From JBBQQG01 sp038216175 (GTDB lineage Bacteria; Patescibacteriota; Saccharimonadia; Saccharimonadales; OMJO01), in the NCBI GenBank assembly GCA_038216175.1, contig JBBQQG010000006.1, positions 1-48,356 of the forward strand: a DNA stretch of 48,356 nucleotides. Direction: 5' to 3'. Both the position numbers and the translations under genes were made by a program. Numbering within the stretch: the stretch's first letter is position 1; each line of letters opens with the position of its first letter. Below the pieces are notes generated by a model. It was not told where the DNA came from. It did not search any database and saw nothing but the letters and a program-made list of their open reading frames with translations. Below, one piece after another: positions 18,288-26,804 of this stretch.

Positions 18288-19049
18288 TCAATGGTAATTT
18301 ATTGCAGATCCGTTCGCAGCCGACAATAAAACATCAGTCACATCTTGCTGTACCAAATTTTGGTTCGCCAAGTCGTATCGACCATATGCATCAACTATTC
18401 CGGGTTTACCGGTAGTGTGAGCGACAGAACTAGGGGTAATCTCGTCACCCGGTATATTTCGATCAATCATTTCAGACCAGGACCCGTCGGACAACTTATC
18501 AGAAACGTATTTAAAGGTATCAGCTATTTTGCCTTTATTAGTTAGACCATTTACTAGTTCAGCAATCTCAATATGGTTAACCTTTTTAACATCAGGTTGG
18601 CCTTTATTATCTAGGCCTAAACTAACCATCAGATCATAGATGCCACCAGTTAGATCTCCAATATATGACTGTGGAATATTAATACTTTCGACAATTGTCG
18701 AAGTATGGTCAGCATTTTGTTTGTCACTTTTCAACGTTGTTCCTCGGCCATCTATTGGACTAGTAGGGTCGATTTTAGCGTTATATAAACTAATAATTCT
18801 AGCTGCAACAGCTTCATTAAAGTTTTGAGCATTAGCGGTTAGATCTCTAGAAAGATTTCCAGATTTTTGATTCGGTAGTAGCGCTGTTGTTGAGGTTTGT
18901 GCAGATTCAGCCGATGATTTTTTCCAGGGCTGAGCTGAGCATGCAGATAAAAATAAGGCCGCAACCATCGATATGGCACGAATCTTGGAAGTTAAACGGT
19001 TACCACCAGTAGTTGAAGGGCCAAATGTGTCAGTTTCATTACTTATCAT
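18288..19049 (-). CDS. lipoprotein of unknown function
   Basis: 253 residues from the ATG at 19047-19049; a TTG twelve codons upstream is less likely. A basic segment and hydrophobic core end in Leu-Ser-Ala-Cys (Cys37), a lipobox preceded by about 20 extra polar residues. A Ser/Thr/Lys linker follows, then a helical soluble domain with several Asp/Asn/Lys-rich helices and no recognised family or catalytic motif. It faces the outside of the membrane. No partner is obvious; it is convergent with the beta-helix gene. Confidence 0.65.
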   Translation of the reverse strand: MISNETDTFGPSTTGGNRLTSKIRAISMVAALFLSACSAQPWKKSSAESAQTSTTALLPNQKSGNLSRDLTANAQNFNEAVAARIISLYNAKIDPTSPIDGRGTTLKSDKQNADHTSTIVESINIPQSYIGDLTGGIYDLMVSLGLDNKGQPDVKKVNHIEIAELVNGLTNKGKIADTFKYVSDKLSDGSWSEMIDRNIPGDEITPSSVAHTTGKPGIVDAYGRYDLANQNLVQQDVTDVLLSAANGSAINYH

Positions 19050-19085
19050 AATACTTATATATACACTATTAAATAGTTTAGTCAA

Positions 19086-19485
19086 GACCAGTCGCTACTC
19101 AGCTATTTTAAAGGAGAACACCAGAGTAAATATATATGCTTGACTTATACTTTATATGAGTAGAGAATGAGTTTTACAAACAGGCTGTAGGTCACTAGTG
19201 ACCCACTTGGGAGGCAATTCGCTTAGCGAATCCTAAAGCAGCTGCGACTCGTTCACGAGGATGAAAGAGCTCGGCTACCCAGCTAAGTTTATTTGTGCAA
19301 TCTTCAAACTAAACAACTAGGCATCTGTCAGGCGCATGGTGCAAGACATGGCCAGTTGTGCGGCAAGGAGGTGTGTGCATTCACATCTTAGATCAGATCC
19401 CACGAAAAGGAGGAACTGTACTTGAGATAACACGTATTTAGTGCCATCCATCGATAGATCGTCGATAGAGTCAGGAGACTCAGGC
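19086..19485 (+). promoter_or_regulatory. 400-base non-coding leader upstream of the GC-rich orphan gene
   Basis: No gene is seen here. Base composition rises from AT-rich to balanced after about 19180. Two perfect palindromes stand close together: GTCACTAGTGAC (19191-19202) and ATTCGCTTAGCGAAT (19217-19231). A weak promoter candidate is TTGACT (19140-19145), 17 bases, GAGAAT. A strong AGGAGG-like site near 19409 precedes no open frame. The true ribosome-binding site is AGGAG at 19473-19477, eight bases before the ATG at 19486. The long leader and palindromes suggest a structured 5' region or operators, but no riboswitch class is recognised. Confidence 0.4.
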
Positions 19486-20271
19486 ATGAAAAATGAAACC
19501 AGTGTTGAAAGGCAAGTGCAGCAGTACAAGGAGAAGGGTCGCGTAATGCGGTTCTTCATGATGTCGATCGGCAAATCGCCGTGGCAACTCAGGAATCCGA
19601 AAAAGGCTCGTATCTTGCAGGTAATCGCCGTGTTTTTGGTGGTGACGCTGGTACCGACGACACTTATCAGTCAACACAAGTCATCGGCGCCGTCGAAGCC
19701 GGTACCTGCCGTTCAGCATGTCGAGTCAATATCGCCGCCGCCGAACAACAAGGTAATGCTGCTTAGCAGCCCGTCCTACTACGGTGCCAACCTGTACTGC
19801 TCGCTCAAGTACTTCATATTCGTGCCAACCGGTGTTCACTGTGGCATCGTTGTCGAGCCCGGCACTGTCCGTTGGCTCAATTCGAAGCTGGGAGTGTACG
19901 GCAGTGAGTCCGAAGATGCGGTTGGTCTGCTAGCAGCAGGTGCATGTGCGGCGTTGGGTTTCGCATGGTGGTCCGTGATTTGCGGCATCGTCGCGAAGTT
20001 CTACACCAAATTCGTCTACACACAGGTGCAAATCGCCGCGTATGAGAACCGGTGCATCCTGTTCACGTTTGACGAAAATGTCCTGTCACTACAAGCCATC
20101 TCCCTCAACGGTCTCAGTTACACCTTTTCGACCGCGGTGTACGGTGTTGGTGGCGGCTATGTCTATTTCGACATTCAAGTCGGAAACACTGGCCAGTACG
20201 TGACCACCCGTCAATGGCTGTACACAAGGGACAAGTGTGACTACGGGTCTCTTCAACCTGGGACGGTCTAG
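19486..20271 (+). CDS. GC-rich orphan gene for a membrane-anchored or secreted protein of unknown function
   Basis: 261 residues from the ATG at 19486, chosen for its AGGAG site; an in-frame GTG at 19441 is less likely. A basic cytoplasmic tail (1-43) is followed by a single membrane helix (about 44-62) and a Pro/Ser linker. A Cys-containing domain follows with a conspicuous Ala/Gly-rich hydrophobic stretch (about 150-180) and an Asn-Arg-Cys segment. This layout recalls secreted hypothetical proteins of Actinobacteria, but I cannot name a family. Codon choice is clearly unlike the surrounding genes: 32 of 60 bases in 19801-19860 are G or C, and third positions favour C and G. It lies alone on the plus strand between minus-strand genes, with a large hairpin just after it. 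Recent acquisition, perhaps from a host, is inferred. Confidence 0.7.
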   Translation: MKNETSVERQVQQYKEKGRVMRFFMMSIGKSPWQLRNPKKARILQVIAVFLVVTLVPTTLISQHKSSAPSKPVPAVQHVESISPPPNNKVMLLSSPSYYGANLYCSLKYFIFVPTGVHCGIVVEPGTVRWLNSKLGVYGSESEDAVGLLAAGACAALGFAWWSVICGIVAKFYTKFVYTQVQIAAYENRCILFTFDENVLSLQAISLNGLSYTFSTAVYGVGGGYVYFDIQVGNTGQYVTTRQWLYTRDKCDYGSLQPGTV

Positions 20272-20353
20272 CAAAGAATGTACCAAGCAGCGGAAATCTA
20301 ACTACCAGATTCGCGAGTCAGATCTCTGACCCTCTGGAGTAAACCCGCCGCTT

Positions 20354-20436
20354 TGGATTGATGCGAGATTGAGGCTGGGTGCTGAAGTCGATCGTTTTTT
20401 CGATCACCAGCACCCAGTTCTCGCAACATCAATCCA
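20354..20436 (+). terminator. long imperfect hairpin after the GC-rich orphan gene
   Basis: Arms starting with TGGATTGATG and ending CATCAATCCA enclose a CTGGGTGCTG/CAGCACCCAG core and a GATCG/CGATC top around a run of six T. With a few bulges the stem is more than 30 pairs. No U-tract follows, so a simple intrinsic terminator is not certain; a bidirectional terminator, a processed RNA element or a recombination site are alternatives. Confidence 0.5.
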
Positions 20437-20530
20437 TTAGTATACGCGAATAATTTAGTCGCGCTGACGAGCGGTAAACCGCGAAATACTTAGCATAGAT
20501 TTAATAATTAAATAACAAAATATACTTGGT

Positions 20531-20788
20531 TTAATTGTTATGAATACCAGAGTCCGGCAACATATAAGTGATTAGCTTACTACCTTTAGTACTAAGATTA
20601 ATCCAGATATCCTGGGAATAGTTGTGTATAGTTATTAAACCTTTTCTTTGCAAGACATGTATTATATGCCAAAGGCGGCTGCGATCGAGCTGGAGTGATT
20701 CTGCAATATTATCAAAATCTTCTGTTCCATTTTCTTCGACTTCTTGCAGTACCAAAGCGTAATCTTCAGGTAATTCAAATTTATGCAT
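20531..20788 (-). CDS. small winged-helix protein
   Basis: 85 residues. Residues about 22-70 match a winged helix: Phe-Asp-Asn-Ile-Ala-Glu-Ser-Leu-Gln-Leu-Asp-Arg-Ser-Arg (helix-turn-helix), a recognition helix, then Lys-Gly-Leu-Ile-Thr-Ile and an Ile-Asn-Leu-Ser wing, as in MarR/ArsR-type regulators. A GGAGT site sits six bases before the ATG. It is the second gene of an apparent two-gene unit with the 36-residue ORF at 20800-20910. It probably binds DNA; its target is unknown. Confidence 0.7.
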   Translation of the reverse strand: MHKFELPEDYALVLQEVEENGTEDFDNIAESLQLDRSRLWHIIHVLQRKGLITIHNYSQDIWINLSTKGSKLITYMLPDSGIHNN

Positions 20789-20799
20789 AATATTACTCC

Positions 20800-20910
20800 T
20801 TATATTATTTTAGAAAAAAGCTGTTCAAGCAAAGTCAGATCAGAACTGCTATACGAGTATTCGATATAATCAAGTGCTAACCCGGTATCGATCGATAAAC
20901 GATTAGACAT
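20800..20910 (-). CDS. 36-residue peptide with a perfect ribosome-binding site, upstream of the winged-helix gene
   Basis: ATG at 20908-20910 is preceded by AAGGAGGA at an ideal distance, and the ORF ends in TAA at 20800, 11 bases before the next start. The peptide is neutral and Ser/Leu/Ile-rich with no membrane helix. The strong site and tight spacing argue that it is translated, either as a real micropeptide (for example a regulator partner) or as a leader peptide that sets expression of the winged-helix gene. No homologue is recognised. Confidence 0.55.
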   Translation of the reverse strand: MSNRLSIDTGLALDYIEYSYSSSDLTLLEQLFSKII

Positions 20911-21103
20911 ATATTCGTCCTCCTTGTCTTTTTTAAATTAATAATACTTTTGTCGAACATACTTCTTTTCAAAATTACTAGGTGGTTTGATCGACTAACA
21001 AAGTAGCTTAATCATAATCGCAATATGCTTAGATATTGCTTAAGAAACAGGTTTCACTACAGTTATATGACTAATCAAAAACTACATGATTGCAAGATAA
21101 TAT

Positions 21104-22465
21104 TTAAAAATTCGGTAATACGCCTTCGGGAGCGCTACCAAACAAACGCTTATATGCAGCAAACGAATTAGGGTGGGCATTTATATTAAAGTTCTGACCG
21201 TTGCCACTGCTTGTACTAGTATCAAAGTTTTCATATAGTGCATAAGCTACTCGATTGGACTTGTTATACACGAAGTCGTGTACTTCTTGTATATAATTGG
21301 GGTCGTTATCGTTAGCTACTCCCCATTCGGTGAAACCTAGATACTTATTGTTCTGACTTGCAAAATTTGCCCAAAATGCTAAGCCATGGTCGCTATTAAC
21401 AGTATTTGCGTCCCAATCATTGCCACTCGCACCCAATCCGCCGTTACCGTTGTCATAAGGGTCAAAATCTAAGTAATCGACAAATGCATTGCCTGGGTAT
21501 GCGTCGGATGAAAAGTGACCGTCATTTTGACTGCCGCCGTTGCCCCAATCCGTGCCTGTACCGCAGTCCCAAGCAAATTTAAACTGAGGATTGCTAACTG
21601 CACCACGCATACTGGTTACTATATTACGGTAATACGATACATAATTGGCTTCACCAGCTACAAAGGCGCTCCAAGGATACCAATTGCCACTACATTCCCA
21701 ACCAATTCTTAGTATTAGTTTAGGTGTGTTTAACCCATAATTATTTAAAATCCTTGCGAGATTTGCCCAATGTGCATTAAATTGGCCAGCGGCGCCAGCT
21801 AGCATACAGGCTTTATCTTGATTTAATTTAGTAGCGTCAGAATTAGGATCCTGAGGGCAAGACGATGTGGTAGTACCACCAAATGTTACTGGACCATCTA
21901 AATTATAAGGATACATAAAGAACGACATGACAACTCCACGGTTGGCACGGGAGTTAATAAATTCTTTGTTGCCTTGAATATTTGAATTACCACCGTTGTC
22001 ATTAGTATCGTTGGTCCATGCGAGCGGGTTGGTAACGTCAAACCAGTTGTCGCCACCTTCGCCGGTATCATTCATCATGTCCAAACCAATAGACCTGTTT
22101 GGCAGGGTAGTACTTTCAACTTGTTTGGACGTACAATAAATTGAACACATAGGCGCATCAGTTTTGGCACCTACAAACGATCCTACTAATGGTTCAAAAT
22201 TGCCTCCACACGACATTGATTTAAACTGTACATAACTACTGCCTGAAGCTGTCGAATCTGAGCCTGTTACAGCAGGACAACTGACGCCGCCAAGTTCTGG
22301 CTCGATGGAAGCAGTCGGGTTTGATGCATGTACGACTAACAATATTATGCAACCTATAAATGCGAAAATCACTACAAAAATAATTAGCATTTGCGATTTC
22401 TTAAGACGCGATAGCTTAGTAAAAACTTTTTTATTGGTACTGCCAGTTTTTTGCTTTAGCATCAT
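21104..22465 (-). CDS. membrane-anchored GH26-like glycoside hydrolase
   Basis: 453 residues. A basic start and membrane helix (about 25-47) lead into the shared stalk (50-85, IEPE and ASGSSYVQF). The rest is a TIM-barrel glycosidase resembling GH26 beta-mannanases. The acid/base motif is Leu-Arg-Ile-Gly-Trp-Glu-Cys-Ser-Gly-Asn-Trp-Tyr-Pro-Trp (the family has RxxxExxGxWxxW) and the likely nucleophile is Glu in Gly-Phe-Thr-Glu-Trp-Gly. Trp-rich strands and a Phe-Asp-Pro-Tyr-Asp segment support a sugar cleft. It would cut external beta-mannan-like polymers, inferred from family only. Divergent from the second beta-helix gene, the same arrangement as 12955/16883. Confidence 0.82.
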   Translation of the reverse strand: MMLKQKTGSTNKKVFTKLSRLKKSQMLIIFVVIFAFIGCIILLVVHASNPTASIEPELGGVSCPAVTGSDSTASGSSYVQFKSMSCGGNFEPLVGSFVGAKTDAPMCSIYCTSKQVESTTLPNRSIGLDMMNDTGEGGDNWFDVTNPLAWTNDTNDNGGNSNIQGNKEFINSRANRGVVMSFFMYPYNLDGPVTFGGTTTSSCPQDPNSDATKLNQDKACMLAGAAGQFNAHWANLARILNNYGLNTPKLILRIGWECSGNWYPWSAFVAGEANYVSYYRNIVTSMRGAVSNPQFKFAWDCGTGTDWGNGGSQNDGHFSSDAYPGNAFVDYLDFDPYDNGNGGLGASGNDWDANTVNSDHGLAFWANFASQNNKYLGFTEWGVANDNDPNYIQEVHDFVYNKSNRVAYALYENFDTSTSSGNGQNFNINAHPNSFAAYKRLFGSAPEGVLPNF

Positions 22466-22629
22466 GGTACGATTTTATTATAACGTAACTGCATAGTTCA
22501 TCTATTTTAGTTAAATATTAACCGAGTAAACTGACAATATATTGTACAGTAATACTGTTTCAAACCTTGTAACCATAATTATAAAAGCATAAACTTTATT
22601 ATAAGACTTCGTGTTTTTAAAATATTAAT

Positions 22630-23985
22630 ATGTCCAAGACTAAGAAAACAATTTATAAGAGCATCACCAAATATTATAAATCTGTCTGTTTGAATGTCAG
22701 TTCTCACTCCTTAATAATATTCGTATCTTTCTTTGCATTAATAGGCTTAGTGCTATTAGTAAAATCTCATGCTGCTAGCCCAACAGTTGCAGTCCAACCT
22801 GAAGCAGGCAATGTAACGGCCCCAGCTGTAAAAGGCAACGATACCAGTGCATCTGGCGGCGGATATATACAATTTAAAAAACCATCAGGCATAACTAATA
22901 TTCCATCGACTATAGACGACACTGGAACAGCAGACGTAACGAACTCATTAAATACTTATCTAGCTGGACTAACTAACGGTGCAACCGTAAACTTTCCAGT
23001 GAACGGCCGATACCGGATAGAAGGAACACTTTTACTTGATAATAAAACCGGCATAACGCTAAACGGTAATAATTCGACCTTCTTTGCTACTACAAACGGC
23101 TCAAAAGTGCCGCCGCCCGCTCCTTGTGACTATCATACTATGGGAGTATCGTTTTGTTTTCCAAATCGAATCCGAATGCATTGGGACTTTGAAAGCGACA
23201 CAAATCTAATAGTTAGAGACATGAACGTAATCGGTTCAAATCCTACAGCCAGCACAACAAGTGTTTACTTATTCGATTATGAAGCTCAAACTGCATTTAA
23301 CATAGGTAGTGGCAATAACATTTTAATCGACCATGTTAACGCAAAACAAACTTGGGGAGACGGCGTATATATTGGCGGTGGAGGAGTAAACAAAGCTGCT
23401 CAAAATGTAACAATCCAAAATTCAACTATTGACGCTGCTGGCCGTTCTTGTATGCCGATAACATTTGCAGATCAGGTGACAGTTCAAAATAATAGTATTG
23501 GGTTAGTTAAGGGTTGCCGACGTTCGATGTTTGATCTAGAAGCTAATGCTACTACCAGTATTATTGCAAATCTTAATATTCATAATAATGATCTTGGTAT
23601 GAGTGGTTTTAATACAATCGGCAATATTGGGCATGCTGCTATAGAACATGACATTACCTTTGATGGAAATAGAATGCATAACCACGCTATTCAAATTGAC
23701 AGCGAAGGACAAATTGGCGGATTGAGACGATCTAACTTTCACATTACAAACAATACCGGCGTATTATTACCAAATCAAATCATTATTGAAATCACATTTG
23801 CCGATGGTATTTTTGTATCTGGCAATACTCAGGCATTTGCCACTAGCTGGCCCGCTAGAAGCATATATGGCACCCAGGCACCAGTTTGGACAGATTGTTC
23901 AACCAACATAAATGTTAGTGGGAATAACTTTACTCCTCGTCCAGCCGGCATGCCAGAAGTATCGAATCACAACTTTTCTTGTTAA
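22630..23985 (+). CDS. membrane-anchored right-handed beta-helix protein (copy 2)
   Basis: 451 residues with the same order as 16883-18217: membrane helix (about 25-47), stalk (50-85, with VQPE and SASGGGYIQF), then a beta-helix beginning PSTIDDTGTADVT. Long stretches are identical or conservative between the copies (for example NGRYRIEGTLLL and FFATTNG), including the Trp-Asp-Phe-Glu-Ser-Asp block and the final Ala-Pro-x-Trp-Thr-x-Cys-Ser-Thr-Asn. Differences are spread evenly, so the duplication is not recent. Conserved acidic residues near the middle could form a catalytic or calcium site, but no lyase signature can be assigned. No Shine-Dalgarno site is visible before the ATG. Confidence 0.82.
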   Translation: MSKTKKTIYKSITKYYKSVCLNVSSHSLIIFVSFFALIGLVLLVKSHAASPTVAVQPEAGNVTAPAVKGNDTSASGGGYIQFKKPSGITNIPSTIDDTGTADVTNSLNTYLAGLTNGATVNFPVNGRYRIEGTLLLDNKTGITLNGNNSTFFATTNGSKVPPPAPCDYHTMGVSFCFPNRIRMHWDFESDTNLIVRDMNVIGSNPTASTTSVYLFDYEAQTAFNIGSGNNILIDHVNAKQTWGDGVYIGGGGVNKAAQNVTIQNSTIDAAGRSCMPITFADQVTVQNNSIGLVKGCRRSMFDLEANATTSIIANLNIHNNDLGMSGFNTIGNIGHAAIEHDITFDGNRMHNHAIQIDSEGQIGGLRRSNFHITNNTGVLLPNQIIIEITFADGIFVSGNTQAFATSWPARSIYGTQAPVWTDCSTNINVSGNNFTPRPAGMPEVSNHNFSC

Positions 23986-23992
23986 TTAAAAA

Positions 23993-25690
23993 CTAGTCCT
24001 CCAAGAAGTTATATAATTCTTCGATTGAAGAGCCCCAGACCTTTGCAATTAAAGCCAAAACTACGGCGTCGCCTAAGCATGCTGAGGTTTTATCAATACC
24101 GTAGTCTTTTGAGCTTATTACTTTGTATGGGGGCAGCGAATCAGCGTCTTTAATATCAAATCTATCGTTTACCCAATTAATTATTTTAGTAGCCCGGCTG
24201 TCTGCCAAGTTAAAATTTAGTTTAATTATTGTAGCCGCCTCAGCTAGTACTTTATCGATATCAGCGTCAGATAAACTTAACAAATTTATAACGTTCTTTG
24301 CAGCAGTTATTTTATCGTTAAATTTATTAGTTGACGTTCGTTTTGACTTTTTAGCGACATTGAAAAAATAAGTATTAAAATCATTTAATTCAAGGTCGTC
24401 GAGATTTAATGTGATGGCTAACCGCGAAATAGATAAATTTCTCAAAATTTTAGAAAACGTGTCTGTATTGCGCTGGCGAACCCGTTCGCGGCTTAAATTA
24501 TAAACTTGTCCGATTTCGTCTAACATGGCATTTTCGCCTGTATTTTTTATCTTCGTAACTAGTTCTTTTAGCTTTTTAGTATTTACAGCACCTGAGCTAA
24601 ATTTATTATCTACAAATGGGTCGTCAGCAAGTATTCCATGCCGAAGTAAAAACATTGTTAAATCCTTTGGTTCAAGATTTATTTCAATCGATAGCTTTTC
24701 CAAATAATTAAGTATCTGATCGCTATCTATACGACTTTCCGACAATTGTTCTTTCTGAAGTTTATTGTAAAGTGTGCCATCTGATTCAGAATTTAATGGT
24801 GCATCTAGTGAAATACGATTGTTGTAAAAAAAGTTGTAGACGATCTTAACATCATCGATACTAAAGCCCGCTTCGACGAGTTCCTGATCGTTAGGTTCGC
24901 TTTTGCCATTTTCTAACACTTGATCGATAAATTTTCTAATATGCTTAGCTTTATCATGCATTTTTGGCGAAAATCTAACCTCGTATCGACTCTCTGCCTG
25001 AGCAATTGAAATTGCCTGTTTAATCCATACTGTTGCATACGTCGAAAGCTTGTAACCTTTGTCGGGAATATATTTTTGTATGCCTCGCCTGAGTCCGATG
25101 CAACCTTCCTGAATCGAGTCTGCCCGACTAAAGCTTGAGCTTGTCGAATATTTTTTAGCGTAACTATATACCAGCCTTAAATTGCATTCATACATTGTCA
25201 GAAACGCACCAGCGCCTATTGCAGCAGTATCTTTTAATTTATTAATTGTTGTTTCTTCTGTCGAAATATCGATTGTTGATAAAATACGTTCTGCTTGTAA
25301 GCCTTCTTCTAACTTATTTCTTAGTATTCGTTCATGCGCCAAACCATCAAGCAAAGGATACCGTTTCATGTGCCTGATAAACCAATCTATATCTTGATCG
25401 TCATCACCACTAATATCGTCTAAATTAATTGTACTTTTATATTCGCCGGTAAAGCCTTCAAAATCTCGTTTATATCTAATTACTGGATTATTTATTAGTG
25501 CGTTTTCGTATTTCGAAACTAATTCGTCGTATTCATGACCAGGAATTTGATAATTAAATTCCAAATTGTCTGTTATAGGTAATAAGACCTGATTTGGATT
25601 ATTTGATTCTGAATAATTATCATTTTCAGACCGAGACAAACTAGTCGGAAAACCTTCTAAGTTAATGACACGATCAATCGGATTATGCAT
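23993..25690 (-). CDS. sigma-70 family RNA polymerase sigma factor, divergent
   Basis: 565 residues. After about 160 residues without recognised similarity, region 2 is clear (about 165-235): an Asn-Leu-Arg-Leu-Val core helix, Asp-Ser-Ile-Gln-Glu-Gly-Cys-Ile-Gly-Leu, and Tyr-Lys-Leu-Ser-Thr-Tyr-Ala-Thr-Val-Trp-Ile-Lys-Gln-Ala (the -10 binding helix). Region 3 follows, and region 4 has the helix-turn-helix Ile-Gly-Gln-Val-Tyr-Asn-Leu-Ser-Arg-Glu-Arg-Val-Arg-Gln (about 395-410). A C-terminal extension of about 140 residues is not typical. It is too different from standard RpoD to be called the housekeeping factor; an alternative sigma for surface genes is a guess. No region 1.1 is seen. Confidence 0.85.
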   Translation of the reverse strand: MHNPIDRVINLEGFPTSLSRSENDNYSESNNPNQVLLPITDNLEFNYQIPGHEYDELVSKYENALINNPVIRYKRDFEGFTGEYKSTINLDDISGDDDQDIDWFIRHMKRYPLLDGLAHERILRNKLEEGLQAERILSTIDISTEETTINKLKDTAAIGAGAFLTMYECNLRLVYSYAKKYSTSSSFSRADSIQEGCIGLRRGIQKYIPDKGYKLSTYATVWIKQAISIAQAESRYEVRFSPKMHDKAKHIRKFIDQVLENGKSEPNDQELVEAGFSIDDVKIVYNFFYNNRISLDAPLNSESDGTLYNKLQKEQLSESRIDSDQILNYLEKLSIEINLEPKDLTMFLLRHGILADDPFVDNKFSSGAVNTKKLKELVTKIKNTGENAMLDEIGQVYNLSRERVRQRNTDTFSKILRNLSISRLAITLNLDDLELNDFNTYFFNVAKKSKRTSTNKFNDKITAAKNVINLLSLSDADIDKVLAEAATIIKLNFNLADSRATKIINWVNDRFDIKDADSLPPYKVISSKDYGIDKTSACLGDAVVLALIAKVWGSSIEELYNFLED

Positions 25691-25819
25691 ACAGTAGTGA
25701 GATTGTGTTTTATAAATTTAAAAACGTCAATAGATCAAATCAGCATTACTCTTGTTAGTTCTGACATATTACTTCTAAAAAGTATAAATTTAATGAAGCA
25801 AGTAAAATATATATAATAG

Positions 25820-25847
25820 TTACATATTGTACATATTATGTTATAAC
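25820..25847 (+). promoter_or_regulatory. promoter placing transcription start at the start codon (leaderless)
   Basis: TTACAT (25820-25825) and TATAAC (25842-25847) with a 16-base spacer. The ATG at 25855 begins seven bases after the -10, so the mRNA would start at or next to the start codon. Confidence 0.4.
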
Positions 25848-25854
25848 TATTCTT

Positions 25855-26562
25855 ATGTATGAAATCATTAACGGTGATGAATCGATAGAATTACAGCGAA
25901 GCGATATTTCCAGATCTTTCCTAAAAGCTGCCGATTTATTATTTGAATCGGTACCAACTGAGAAATTAAAATACTATAAAAACGGATTAATCAGTTCTCA
26001 AACAAATCTTGCCGGAAATATAAAAATTGAAATTTCGAAAACTTTTCTAGAAGAAACTCCGGAAGGGGCTGAAGTATCAGAACTTATTACCGGTGCGTGG
26101 GAAGAAAGAATGTTTAGAATAAGTAAGTTGGAAAATGACAATGATGAAATACCTATTTGGGAATCTTCAATATATATTATTGGATCTCCGGTAAATAATT
26201 CTGAACAAGTTGAAACACGAGTTTTAAAAGCAACAGAAAGATACATTGATGATAGATACGAAAGCACTTTCATGAAACGAAGAAAACTTCAAATTAACGA
26301 TTCAATGCAACGTGATAGCTTTGAAACTGCAAGGATGGACAAAAAACACTTAATACTTATCTCAAATACGACAGAGAATTTTAATAATATAACCGATTTA
26401 CAGTTAGAAAATAAGTGGATGGATACTTCACAAAAGGCAAATAGCAGTATTCCATTTGATAGTATGAATAGTTTTCATCCTAGGGAAATGGACACTATTG
26501 ATCATAATTTCGTTTTATCAGTTATTAACTACCTGATTAAAGACCCACCAGACTGGCATTAG
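25855..26562 (+). CDS. cytoplasmic protein of unknown function, 235 residues
   Basis: No family is recognised. The protein is acidic and soluble, with a beta-rich central part and no membrane helix, signal or metal motif. It is divergent from the sigma factor gene, so the two share a 164-base control region. No Shine-Dalgarno site is present and a TATAAC -10 box ends seven bases before the ATG, which suggests a leaderless message. The position makes an anti-sigma or co-regulator role conceivable, but nothing in the sequence shows it. Confidence 0.6.
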   Translation: MYEIINGDESIELQRSDISRSFLKAADLLFESVPTEKLKYYKNGLISSQTNLAGNIKIEISKTFLEETPEGAEVSELITGAWEERMFRISKLENDNDEIPIWESSIYIIGSPVNNSEQVETRVLKATERYIDDRYESTFMKRRKLQINDSMQRDSFETARMDKKHLILISNTTENFNNITDLQLENKWMDTSQKANSSIPFDSMNSFHPREMDTIDHNFVLSVINYLIKDPPDWH

Positions 26563-26804
26563 CGTAATTTCGGTCAAACACTAAAATAGTAGCAAAATTA
26601 CTATTTATACATTTTGTTGTTATTATTGCTATTATGTGATTTTTAATATATAGTTCTTAATTACTTAAACGTGTATAACACTTTAAACTAATGTAACAAA
26701 TCTTACACCTAGTAAATTTTTAATGTGTTAGATTTTAAGCCGAACAATAACTCTTTTTTAAGAATTAATTCTTGGTTTTTATTTTGAGGAGCAGGGAGTA
26801 AAGT
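26563..26804 (+). promoter_or_regulatory. intergenic region upstream of the glycan synthase operon
   Basis: A 242-base, very AT-rich gap with no gene. GAGGAGCAGGGAG just before the TTG at 26805 supplies the ribosome-binding site. Several A/T runs could hold promoters, but none is convincing. Confidence 0.35.

Noticed and set aside
20281..20460. attC-like integron cassette site after the GC-rich orphan gene
   Set aside because: The hairpin is long and an ATCTAAC (RYYYAAC) lies before it at 20294, but no matching GTTRRRY core is found after it and no integrase is present.
23080..23985. Phage tailspike origin of the beta-helix proteins
   Set aside because: Both copies carry the membrane helix and stalk of the other surface proteins and no phage genes are present nearby.
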